Of a DNA stretch of 64,000 bases, positions 17,662-24,840 are shown piece by piece; the stretch's first letter is position 1; the number at the start of each line of letters is the position of its first letter. Position numbers and translations under genes: made by a program. Origin of the DNA: Natronomonas moolapensis 8.8.11 (GTDB taxonomy: Archaea > Halobacteriota > Halobacteria > Halobacteriales > Haloarculaceae). The notes beneath the pieces were generated by a model. It worked only from the letters and a program-made list of their open reading frames with translations, was not told the DNA's origin and ran no database searches. The stretch lies in NCBI RefSeq assembly GCF_000591055.1, contig NC_020388.1:2604001-2668000 (forward strand), written 5' to 3'.

Positions 17662-18412
17662 TCACGAGCCGTTCCCGACCGCTCCCACGACGATCGTGTA
17701 GCCGTCGTCGCGCTCTCTGACGGTTTCGACGTCGAAGCCCGCCGTCGAAACTGCTGTCCGCCAGTACGTCGCCGGATCGGCGTCCTCGTCGTGGGGGTAC
17801 GGTAACGCGAGCACACCGACGTGTCCGTCGGGCGCACAGACCCGATAGGCTTCCTCAAGCGCCCGATCGGCAGCGTCGGCCGGCAGATCGTGGAGCAGCC
17901 GACACATCGTCACGATGTCGACGGTCCCGCCGTCGACCGGGAGCCGGGTGGCGTCGCCGCGGAGCGCCGCGGCATCGAGGTCGGCGATCCGGGCGTTCCG
18001 CTCGGCTAGCTGGCCGCCGTTGCCGAGGATGATCCGGTCGTCGAAGGTGTCCAAGCCGATGACAGAACACGATTCCGAGACGACGGGGGCGAGACCGCCC
18101 TGTCCCACAACCGATATCAAGCAGCCGGTCGGCATTGGATATCTGCAGTTCGGCTGCGAGCGCCTCGTACTTCTCGCGGTCAAGCACCCATGGCGGCGGC
18201 GAGGCGAGTGCCCTGACCGCACTACCAGCCGTTGAGACGCCACACAGCGCCGCTATCGCGCCAAGCGCGCCCGCAAGCCGTCCCCGGCGGCGAGCAGCGA
18301 GAACGCCAGCGGCGATCGTGACTACACCGAGAACGATCCGTCGACCTCGCTCCCGCCAGTGGTACAGCCCAAAATAGTACGGCAAGTGGCCACGCCGGTC
18401 GCCGCGGGTCAT
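17662..18412 (-). pseudogene. SAM-dependent methyltransferase with N-terminal membrane anchor, broken by a frameshift
   Basis: Reading from the ATG at 18412, the first part gives a basic N-terminus, one or two hydrophobic segments (about residues 20-65) and then DREKYEALAAELQISNADRLLDIGCGTG, split here by the Rossmann motif I DIGCGTG of class I methyltransferases. Directly after this motif, near 18097-18100, the frame shifts; the continuation (GLAPVVSESC, ADLDAAALRGDATRLP, VTMCRLLHDLP, GFDVETVRERDDGY) is found in another frame and runs to the stop at 17662. Joined, the protein would be about 250 residues. The four-base overlap with the upstream DUF4242 gene shows a former operon. It is either a true pseudogene or a one-base sequencing error in the short G/C run. 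Confidence 0.82.
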
Positions 18413-18702
18413 TCGCCCGACAGGGGCTCGCCCCGTCGGGTCACCTTGGTCGCCGGGAGTCCGGCGCGGTCGGCGTGCTCGTGGACCGCCGCCTCGCTCT
18501 CGGCGCGATACCGGCAGAAGGTGCCCACGATCCCGCCGTCGTCGTCGGCCAGCACCTCGGAGTCGACCCAACTGATTTCGGTGCCCTCCTCGCGGAGTTC
18601 TTCGAGCGCTTCGCCGGACGCGTCGGCGGCGGCAGCGAGTTCATCGTCGGTGATCGGCTCTGGAAGTTCCCGGAGGATCAGGTATTCATCAGTTTCCGTC
18701 AT
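18409..18702 (-). CDS. DUF4242 (SCO4226-like nickel-binding fold) protein
   Basis: The 97-residue protein matches the DUF4242 pattern: a start like YLILRELPEPITDDELAAA, a middle WVDSEVLADD strand, and the closing FCRYRAESEAAVHEHADRAGLPATKV. This ferredoxin-like fold is found in small bacterial and archaeal proteins, one of which (SCO4226) binds nickel; the cellular role is not established. Its stop overlaps the ATG of the broken methyltransferase gene (ATGA), so the two were co-transcribed. Confidence 0.8.
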   Translation of the reverse strand: MTETDEYLILRELPEPITDDELAAAADASGEALEELREEGTEISWVDSEVLADDDGGIVGTFCRYRAESEAAVHEHADRAGLPATKVTRRGEPLSGE

Positions 18703-18775
18703 AGTCCACCGTAGCGCACAATCTCAACACGTGTAAACGTTACCCACGGCTGTGGCCAGAACGGCCCGGCGAACC

Positions 18776-19756
18776 TCACCGCTTCGATTCCATCCGACCG
18801 ATCCGCCCGGCATACTCCCGTATCGGCGGCGCGTCGCGATCGACGTAGTCGTTGGTCCAGACCGAACCGGGATCGACTGGCCCGGACAGCAGGTTCGTCT
18901 CCGCGAACATCCCGGCGAGTCGCTCCCACCGGTCGGCCTGGTGGACACCCCACCCGGCTTCGGCGATGTGGTCCGTATACTGGAGATCCTCTGCCGCCGC
19001 GAGGAACTTCTCCGTCTCGATGTCGCGGCGGCGCTCGAGCGTGGCGTTGCGGGCCACCAGCGCGTCGATGGCGGCCGCCGGATCGTTCGTCGCGTCGGCC
19101 CATCCGCGGGCGATCGCCCGCAGGAGCGACCGGACCGTCTCCGGGGACTCGGATGCGAACTCGCGGTTGACGACGAGCATCATCCCGTAGACGCCGAGCG
19201 CCTCCCCGATCGGCAACTCGTCGGCGGTTCGGTCGTACTCGGCCTCGAGTTCGGCGCCGTTGGTGACGACACCGACGGCCGCGTCGACGCTTCCGTCGAG
19301 CACCTGGTGTTCGACGCGGTGGTGGGTGTTCGGGTCGACGTCGAGCAGCTCGACCGAGTCGCGCACGCCGGCGGATTCGAGCGCCTGTGCGGCCAGGATG
19401 CGCGTCTTCGTCGCCGAGGGGGCGACCGTCCGCCCGGCGAGTTGAGACAGATCGGTCAGCGGTTCGCCGAACGTGTCGCGAAGGGTGTAGATCGCCGCCG
19501 GCGTCCGTTTCGTCAGCGCGGCCGCCGCGAGCGGGTCGAACCCCTCGCTGGCCTTCGCAAGGACCGCGCTTGCGCCCGCGAGGCCGACGTCGCTGCGGCC
19601 GCGGGCGGTCTGTTCGGCGGCGAACGGCGAGCCGTGGCCCTCGACGAAGGCGACGTCTATGCCCTCGTCATCGTAGTAGCCCCGCTCTCTGGCGAGGAAG
19701 TACGGCGCCTGAAAGCCGTTGGGCTCCCAGTTGAGCTGGAAGGTGACGGGGGTCAT
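18776..19756 (-). CDS. NMT1/THI5-like periplasmic-binding-protein-fold protein, no signal peptide (third gene of three)
   Basis: The 326-residue product has the NMT1/THI5-type substrate-binding fold: it opens with VTFQLNWEPNGFQAPYFLA, then RERGYYDDEGIDV, as in ThiY and Thi5 proteins. It starts directly with the fold; there is no Tat or Sec signal, lipobox or membrane anchor, although haloarchaeal binding proteins nearly always carry a Tat lipoprotein signal. It lacks the CCCFC motif of yeast Thi5. Its ATG overlaps the stop of the preceding gene by four bases, and no permease or ATPase gene is nearby. It may therefore be a cytoplasmic enzyme or ligand sensor rather than a transporter part. Assignment to the fold is firm; the function is open. 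Confidence 0.8.
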   Translation of the reverse strand: MTPVTFQLNWEPNGFQAPYFLARERGYYDDEGIDVAFVEGHGSPFAAEQTARGRSDVGLAGASAVLAKASEGFDPLAAAALTKRTPAAIYTLRDTFGEPLTDLSQLAGRTVAPSATKTRILAAQALESAGVRDSVELLDVDPNTHHRVEHQVLDGSVDAAVGVVTNGAELEAEYDRTADELPIGEALGVYGMMLVVNREFASESPETVRSLLRAIARGWADATNDPAAAIDALVARNATLERRRDIETEKFLAAAEDLQYTDHIAEAGWGVHQADRWERLAGMFAETNLLSGPVDPGSVWTNDYVDRDAPPIREYAGRIGRMESKR

Positions 19757-20742
19757 ATCGGATCAACGGGACGAAAGGTACCCTCGGGGATCCGGTCGAC
19801 GCCGAGCGCGTCGGCCCCGGCGACCGACCGGAGGTGTTCGAACAGCTGTTCCATCCCGTCGATCGTCTCGTTGTTCCACCCGCGGACGACCATCGCGCGC
19901 CAGCCCTCCCGGACCGCGGCCACTATCTCGGGATCATCGTAGCTCATCAGCTTCTCGCCGATCTCGTCCCAGAGAGCGTCCTCCGCGATGAGCCGATCAA
20001 CGACATCCCCGTAAGCGGCCGCGAACCGGCGGGCGGTGTCGGTGTGCGCATCGAGGAACGAATCACTCGTGAGAAACGTCGATACCGGGACCCGGTTGTC
20101 GGTCTCGGCGAGCCGCTGAACGATGTCCGAGACGGGAAACACCTCCTCGTAGGGACCCCGTTCGGTGATTTCGGGGACGATCGGCCAAAACTGCAACACG
20201 GCGTCGACCTCGCCGTCGTGAAGCATCTCGGTCAGCCCGACCTTCGAGCCGGCTTCGACCGGCGTTGCCGTCTCGTCGGGGTCGAACCCGTGGTACTGCC
20301 GGCAGGCGGCTCTAACGAGGATCCAGTTCTTATCGAGGCGTCGGACGACGCCGATCCGGTGGCCCGAGAGGTCGGCGAGATCCTCAATAGCTGTATCCTC
20401 CGGCGCGACGAGGCCGCCGACGGTCCGGCCGTAGGGGTGAAACGCGACGATGTTCGCCCCTTCGGCGCGCTCGCGGGCGGTCGAGATGTAGTCGATGTCG
20501 ATCAGGTCGGCCTCGCCGTCTTGGAGTCGGGCCTCGACGGTTTCCATCCCGCCCTCGAGTTCGTCAGAGACCAACTGGACGTCGAGGTGAAAACCGTGTT
20601 CGTGATCGAGCCCGAGACGCTTCATCGTGTACAGCATATAGCGCGGGCTCCCGTTGTGTTCGAAACGCGCGCGCATCACCGGCCGATCGCCGGGGTCGTC
20701 GTGGTGGGCGTCCAGCGCCCGCTGTTGGCGCCCGACGTTCAT
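19753..20742 (-). CDS. NMT1-like binding-protein-fold protein, no signal peptide (second gene of three)
   Basis: The 329-residue product is a second paralogue with the two-lobe binding-protein fold; recognisable pieces are SDELEGGMETVEARLQDGEADL, given here in part, then GHRIGVVRRLDKNWILV and GEVDAVLQFWPIV. It has no N-terminal signal or lipobox. The start at 20742 overlaps the stop of the previous gene as ATGA; a longer frame upstream is inside that gene. The strict four-base overlaps at both ends indicate coupled translation and a stoichiometric relation among the three products. Similarity to its two neighbours is low, so they are old paralogues or recruited partners, not a recent tandem duplication. 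Confidence 0.75.
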   Translation of the reverse strand: MNVGRQQRALDAHHDDPGDRPVMRARFEHNGSPRYMLYTMKRLGLDHEHGFHLDVQLVSDELEGGMETVEARLQDGEADLIDIDYISTARERAEGANIVAFHPYGRTVGGLVAPEDTAIEDLADLSGHRIGVVRRLDKNWILVRAACRQYHGFDPDETATPVEAGSKVGLTEMLHDGEVDAVLQFWPIVPEITERGPYEEVFPVSDIVQRLAETDNRVPVSTFLTSDSFLDAHTDTARRFAAAYGDVVDRLIAEDALWDEIGEKLMSYDDPEIVAAVREGWRAMVVRGWNNETIDGMEQLFEHLRSVAGADALGVDRIPEGTFRPVDPI

Positions 20743-21632
20743 CGTCCCACCGGAGCGACGATGGCGTCGATGTCGGCGTCGGCGTCGATAAGCTGGCGGC
20801 GCTTCATCCACGACAACTGCTCGTCGAGCTCGTCGTGTTCGGCCAGTTCCGGAGGTTCGTACCGCGGCACCTCGATCCGCGACAGCAACTCGTCGTAGTC
20901 GACGTCCTCGAAGAGTTCCGGGGCGATTTCGGCGTCGGCCTCAAGCATCCCGAGGTACGCCTCGCGGTAGGCGTCGGGGTCGGCGTTAATCGCCTCGGCG
21001 GCGCGGGCGTATCCCTCGATAAACCGATCAAGGACGTCTCGGTCGATGGCATCGGCTCCAACGATGCCCATGTGATTCTCGAACTCGAGTACCGGTCGGT
21101 AGCCAAGTTCCTCGGCAAGCGTGCTCTGTGGCTCCAGAAGCGAGACTGCCTCTACCTCGCCGCTTTCGAGCGCCCGGAGCCGGTCGGTCGGCATCCCGTG
21201 GTGCTCGATCTCGACGTCCTCCGGCGAGAGGTGCTCCTCTAGAGCCCTGATCGCGGTGTACTCTTGTCCGGTTCGCTTGTTGATGCCGACCGGCACATCC
21301 GCGAGGTCGGACGGCTCCGTGATATCGCTGTCGGGCTGGACGTAGACGGTGTAAGGCTGATCGGCGAAGGTTCCCTTCGCGACGATGCGACCGTCGTCCA
21401 TTCGCCACGTCCGTTTGATACTCTCCCACTTGCAGATCGGGTAGACATCGACATCGTGGTCGCCCGTCAGCGACTCCTCGGCAGGAATGTACTTCCAGTC
21501 AACGTTCTCGCGGTCGCGTTCAGTCAGTTCGACGTCCAAGCCGGCCTGTTCGAAGTAGCCCTCCTCGACGGCCACCTTCTGTGGCAACATGAAGGAGTAG
21601 GGCAGGTGAAACAGTTGTACAGTGTCACACAT
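20739..21632 (-). CDS. NMT1-like binding-protein-fold protein, no signal peptide (first gene of three)
   Basis: The 297-residue product begins with VQLFHLPYSFMLPQKVAVEEGYF, quoted here as two parts around Phe14, the usual start of NMT1-type domains, followed by SDLADVPVGINKRTGQEYTA and a second lobe with ALESGEVEAVSLLEPQS. There is no signal peptide. It is the promoter-proximal gene of a three-gene overlapping set and is divergent from a cupin gene. A TTTAATTT box about 33 bases before the ATG is a likely promoter. Precedents of binding-protein-fold enzymes in the cytosol are MqnA, MqnD and Thi5 (established), so an enzymatic role is plausible; it could also be a sensor. Confidence 0.78.
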   Translation of the reverse strand: MCDTVQLFHLPYSFMLPQKVAVEEGYFEQAGLDVELTERDRENVDWKYIPAEESLTGDHDVDVYPICKWESIKRTWRMDDGRIVAKGTFADQPYTVYVQPDSDITEPSDLADVPVGINKRTGQEYTAIRALEEHLSPEDVEIEHHGMPTDRLRALESGEVEAVSLLEPQSTLAEELGYRPVLEFENHMGIVGADAIDRDVLDRFIEGYARAAEAINADPDAYREAYLGMLEADAEIAPELFEDVDYDELLSRIEVPRYEPPELAEHDELDEQLSWMKRRQLIDADADIDAIVAPVGR

Positions 21633-21654
21633 ACTCGCTCTATTTCGGTATCTT

Positions 21655-21700
21655 CACATAGTAAATTAAAACTATTGAGGTAACTTTTAAATAATAAAGG
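21655..21700. promoter_or_regulatory. Back-to-back TATA boxes of the binding-protein-fold operon and the cupin gene
   Basis: Within an 84-base spacer, the minus-strand box TTTAATTT (about 21661-21670) serves the operon start at 21632, and the plus-strand box TTTTAAATAATAAA (about 21686-21699) serves the cupin ATG at 21717. The two boxes are so close that the promoters may compete or share control. Confidence 0.55.
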
Positions 21701-21716
21701 TGCGCAAGGGAATATC

Positions 21717-22109
21717 ATGCAGCAAGTGAGCGAAGCGGGCCGCGAGTACGAGGAGGCATCCCCTGACGTTTATTTCGCCGACCTCGCCGCCGGGGAGAAA
21801 TCAAGTATGAAGCACTGGCGGATCGAACCCGGGGCGACACTTCCGATCCACCGCCACGACAACGAACAGATCGGCTTTCTCATCTCCGGCGAACTCACTG
21901 CAATTCTCGAAGACGAGGAAATAGAGCTGTCACCCGGAGACTCATACGCTTTCGAGAGCGGCGAACTCCACGGCGCAAAGAACCGCGGCGACGAACCGGC
22001 GGTCGGGATCAGCGTGCTATCGCCGCCGCGTTCCTCGCCCAACTGGGCGCAGTCGACGGCGACGACCGACGACGCCGGCACGGTTCGGTCGGTCGGGTCG
22101 GACGACTGA
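21717..22109 (+). CDS. Cupin-domain protein
   Basis: The 130-residue protein has a single small beta-barrel of the cupin_2 type. Metal ligands of motif 1 are His45, His47 and Glu50 (HRHDNEQIGFLISGE), and motif 2 supplies a second His in GDSYAFESGELHGAKN. Such proteins bind a metal and may act as dioxygenases, isomerases or sensors. The gene diverges from the three binding-protein-fold genes and ends 17 bases before the convergent end of the aldehyde oxidoreductase gene, so it belongs to the same island. The last 30 residues are an acidic/Ser-rich tail. Confidence 0.88.
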   Translation: MQQVSEAGREYEEASPDVYFADLAAGEKSSMKHWRIEPGATLPIHRHDNEQIGFLISGELTAILEDEEIELSPGDSYAFESGELHGAKNRGDEPAVGISVLSPPRSSPNWAQSTATTDDAGTVRSVGSDD

Positions 22110-22126
22110 CTGGCGCAGCCAGCTGA

Positions 22127-23821
22127 CTATCCGGACCGCTCCGGAGAATCGGCCGTCAGAACAGTGCCGTCGTCGCTCCACCCACGGCGTTCGTAGTACG
22201 CTGACAGTTCCGACGCAAGCCCCGGGAGTTCGTACGGGAGCGTGTCGTCGGCGCGGTCGAACCCTCGCTCGTTGTTGAACCGCCGTTCGAGATCCACGAT
22301 CCGTGCCCCTACCGCCTGGAGTTCCTCGACGGTAGTGTCGAGCAGCGTCGCCAACCGCCCTTCGGTAAGAAATCCCCGCGAGAACTTGCAGGCGATCGCC
22401 GAGTCGAGGACGGCGTTTTTGTTTTCCCGCTCGACCAGGAGATCAGCCTTGCCGGTGACGCCATCGCGGTCGATCGCGCGCTCGCGGTCGACAAGTGGGT
22501 ACTCGTGGACGTACATTGATCCATAGAGGTGGTCTGCGCCACGGTTCGAGGTCGCGAAGGCGAGCGCCTGCCCGTTGAGCGTCCGGCCGTCGTGTGCGGC
22601 GAACTCCATGCCCTTCGCGGTCCAGTCCTTGATCCCCAACCGGTCGTGGATCCGGTGGATACCCTCCGCGAGCGTGTCGCCGATCCCCTCGCGGTAGGCG
22701 ATTCGCTCTACGAGGTCGGCGAGTAACTCGGCGTCGCCGAGTGCGTCCTCGCTTGCGAGGTACGCCGAGACGACATCGCCACAGGAGATCGTGTCCAATC
22801 CGAGTTCGTCACAGCGCTCGTTGGCTCTCATTACCGCTGTGAGGTCGTCAACACCGGCGTTGGAGCCGAACGCCATCACTGTCTCGAATTCCGGGCCCTC
22901 TGTTTCGAGGCCGGCGTCGGCGCGGGTCGGCAGTTTACACGCGAACGCACACGACGAGCAGGTTCCCTTCTTGTACTTTTGTTCCTCGATCGCGTCGCCG
23001 CCGATCGCCGATGCGCCCTCGAAGGACGATTCCGAAAAGTACCGCGTCGGCAACGCCTCGATCTCGTTGGCGAACTCCGTCAGTCCGGCGGTCCCCTGTC
23101 GTTTCATGATGTGGTCGCTCTCGGCGGCCTCGCGGTGAACCTCGTCGGCGACCGAGGGAAACTCGATCCGGTGGGGCGAGTCACCGGCGAAGGTGAGACA
23201 CTTCACGTTCTTCGACCCGAGGACGGCACCGAGACCACCGCGACCGAACGCCCGCGTCCCGGAAGTCATCATCGAGGCGAACCGAACCTCGTGGTCGCCC
23301 GCAGGGCCGATACAGACGACTGCGTCCGCTCCGACTCCTCGTGCCTCGTCGACGTGCGCAACGACGGTCGACACCGTTGCCTCCGCCAGTTCGGGAACGG
23401 GGTCGAACGCGACGCCGTCGTCTGTGACGTGCACCCAAAGCGGCGTGTCGCTCCGACCGACTAACTCGAAAGCCGCATATCCCGTGTCGGCGATGTTCCG
23501 AGAGACGAACCCGCCGGCGTTCGACGACAGCAACCCTTCGGTCAACGGCGACAGCGCCGTTGCCGATGTTCGCCCCGTGAAGCTCGTCGTCGAGGCCTGC
23601 ATCGGCCCGATGGCGACGTACAGCCGGTTTTGAGGTCCCAGCGGATCGGCGTCGAACGGGATCCGATCGAACGCGAGTTTGGTCCCGACGCCGCGGCCCC
23701 CGAGGAACTCCGCGAGGATGTCATCGATGTCGGACTCCTCGCTTTGGCGCGTCCCAACGTCAAGCGTGAGCAGCGGCCCGAGAGCGTGTCGCATATACAC
23801 ATGATCCGGCCGGCCGGACAT
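22127..23821 (-). CDS. Aldehyde ferredoxin oxidoreductase family protein (tungsten enzyme)
   Basis: The 564-residue protein is a member of the AOR family, which oxidises aldehydes to acids using a tungstopterin and one 4Fe-4S cluster. The N-domain has GGRGVGTKLAFD and the phosphate-loop-like GRGGLGAVLGSKNVK; cluster ligands are the CSSCAFAC motif near residue 287 and a late Cys in AIACKFSRG. A minus-strand TATA-like box near 23842-23849 supports the ATG at 23821. It is shorter than the second AOR of this window (648 residues), and sequence identity between them is limited to family motifs. It converges on the cupin gene and diverges from the VOC gene, with 52 bases to the latter. Substrate unknown. 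Confidence 0.9.
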   Translation of the reverse strand: MSGRPDHVYMRHALGPLLTLDVGTRQSEESDIDDILAEFLGGRGVGTKLAFDRIPFDADPLGPQNRLYVAIGPMQASTTSFTGRTSATALSPLTEGLLSSNAGGFVSRNIADTGYAAFELVGRSDTPLWVHVTDDGVAFDPVPELAEATVSTVVAHVDEARGVGADAVVCIGPAGDHEVRFASMMTSGTRAFGRGGLGAVLGSKNVKCLTFAGDSPHRIEFPSVADEVHREAAESDHIMKRQGTAGLTEFANEIEALPTRYFSESSFEGASAIGGDAIEEQKYKKGTCSSCAFACKLPTRADAGLETEGPEFETVMAFGSNAGVDDLTAVMRANERCDELGLDTISCGDVVSAYLASEDALGDAELLADLVERIAYREGIGDTLAEGIHRIHDRLGIKDWTAKGMEFAAHDGRTLNGQALAFATSNRGADHLYGSMYVHEYPLVDRERAIDRDGVTGKADLLVERENKNAVLDSAIACKFSRGFLTEGRLATLLDTTVEELQAVGARIVDLERRFNNERGFDRADDTLPYELPGLASELSAYYERRGWSDDGTVLTADSPERSG

Positions 23822-23873
23822 AACGTTTGTTCGCCCCCGAAGAGATATGAGCCGATGCGCCCAGAGGAGGGGT

Positions 23874-24296
23874 ATGGATGCCGTCGATCACATCAACGTA
23901 GACGTGGATGACTTGGAGGTATGTTACCCGTTCTACCGGGATCGGTTGGACCTGGACCTGCTGCGGCCACCCTCTGAGTTTCAGGGCGAGCACGCAATGT
24001 TCGACGTCGGCGGGACCGTGTTGACGCTTGCGGAAACCGGACGCGCCGACGGCTGGCACGGGCGTATCGACCATCCCCTCGACAAGGCGCATATCGCCTT
24101 CGAAACCGGCCGGGACGATTACGAGCAGTTCCTCAAGCAACTCGACGGACAGTTTCCGAAACAAGGCCCCTACGATTGGGACGAGTTCGAGGGGTTCTAC
24201 TTTCTCGATCCGGACGGGAACCTCCTCGAGGTGATCACGTACGACCCGGTTCCGGCGGGCGTCAGTCGGACGCTCTTGACCCACGACGACATCTGA
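23874..24296 (+). CDS. VOC (glyoxalase/dioxygenase) superfamily protein
   Basis: The 140-residue protein consists of two beta-alpha-beta-beta-beta modules of the vicinal oxygen chelate fold. Metal ligands can be proposed at His6 (DHINVDV), at His in KAHIAFE and at Glu in NLLEVITYD. Members include glyoxalase I, fosfomycin-resistance proteins and extradiol dioxygenases. The ATG at 23874 follows a GGAGGGG sequence, a rare clear Shine-Dalgarno-like site in this window. It is flanked by two AOR genes, suggesting a shared role in handling a reactive carbonyl or aromatic compound (inference). Confidence 0.85.
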   Translation: MDAVDHINVDVDDLEVCYPFYRDRLDLDLLRPPSEFQGEHAMFDVGGTVLTLAETGRADGWHGRIDHPLDKAHIAFETGRDDYEQFLKQLDGQFPKQGPYDWDEFEGFYFLDPDGNLLEVITYDPVPAGVSRTLLTHDDI

Positions 24297-24816
24297 AGCC
24301 GGTCACCGTCGGGGCGATACACACGGCTACGGCGAGGAGTCGCCGCTGCCGTCAGCAGTGAGGACACCCTTGTCGTGGGGTCCTCTTGGGCGTTCTGGAG
24401 GTAGTTCCTGCCCTCCTCGGACTGCCAGAGGAGTTCGTCAAAGACGGAGGCCTAGCTGTGAAACTTGTGGACGGTCGGGAGTTTCGTGTTGTCGAACTGG
24501 GCGATGAGACCGCCGTGCTTTTTGAAGAAGTGATGGATCCACCGCTCTGCCTCCCGGTCGGTGTTGAACTGCATGAGTAGCTGCCAGTGATGTTTGTGTA
24601 TATCAATATCTTTTCACAGGCACCAAACCGGTCATGTCGGCAGTCCCCGGACGACCGACCGACGTGGTGCCGGATCGGTGTCGAACCTCGCACGCATCCC
24701 CTGAAAGTAATTACGAAATACGGTTTAATCGTATTAGGTATTACAATCTGCGTTCGTGGCCCAGAGCGTAACCGCAAACAGTTTCCCATCAGGGGTAACG
24801 CCTAACATCTAGCAGA
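24297..24816. other. Spacer of about 520 bases with a possible decayed gene
   Basis: On the minus strand around 24352-24605, a frame reads QFNTDREAERWIHHFFKKHG, then LIAQFDNTKLPTVHKF, is stopped by TAG at 24452-24454, and continues EELLWQ-like residues beyond. The composition looks protein-like, but I do not recognise the family and it has no intact start-to-stop frame. A plus-strand frame of 64 codons overlaps it and is less convincing. The rest is AT-rich DNA upstream of the second AOR gene. Confidence 0.35.
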
Positions 24817-24826
24817 CCATATATAA
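24817..24826 (+). promoter_or_regulatory. TATA box of the second AOR gene
   Basis: CATATATAAT lies only about 10 bases before an ATG at 24829 but about 20 bases before the in-frame ATG at 24841. This spacing favours 24841 as the start of a leaderless message. Confidence 0.55.
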
Positions 24827-24840
24827 TTATGTACGATAAC

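Noticed and set aside
24452-24454. In-frame TAG as a possible pyrrolysine codon
   Set aside because: There is no intact gene around it, no methylamine methyltransferase similarity and no pyl gene in the window; decay is the simpler explanation.
24386-24580. A 64-codon plus-strand frame before the AOR gene
   Set aside because: It overlaps the better-looking minus-strand remnant and has neither a promoter nor a recognisable motif; kept only as part of the spacer description.
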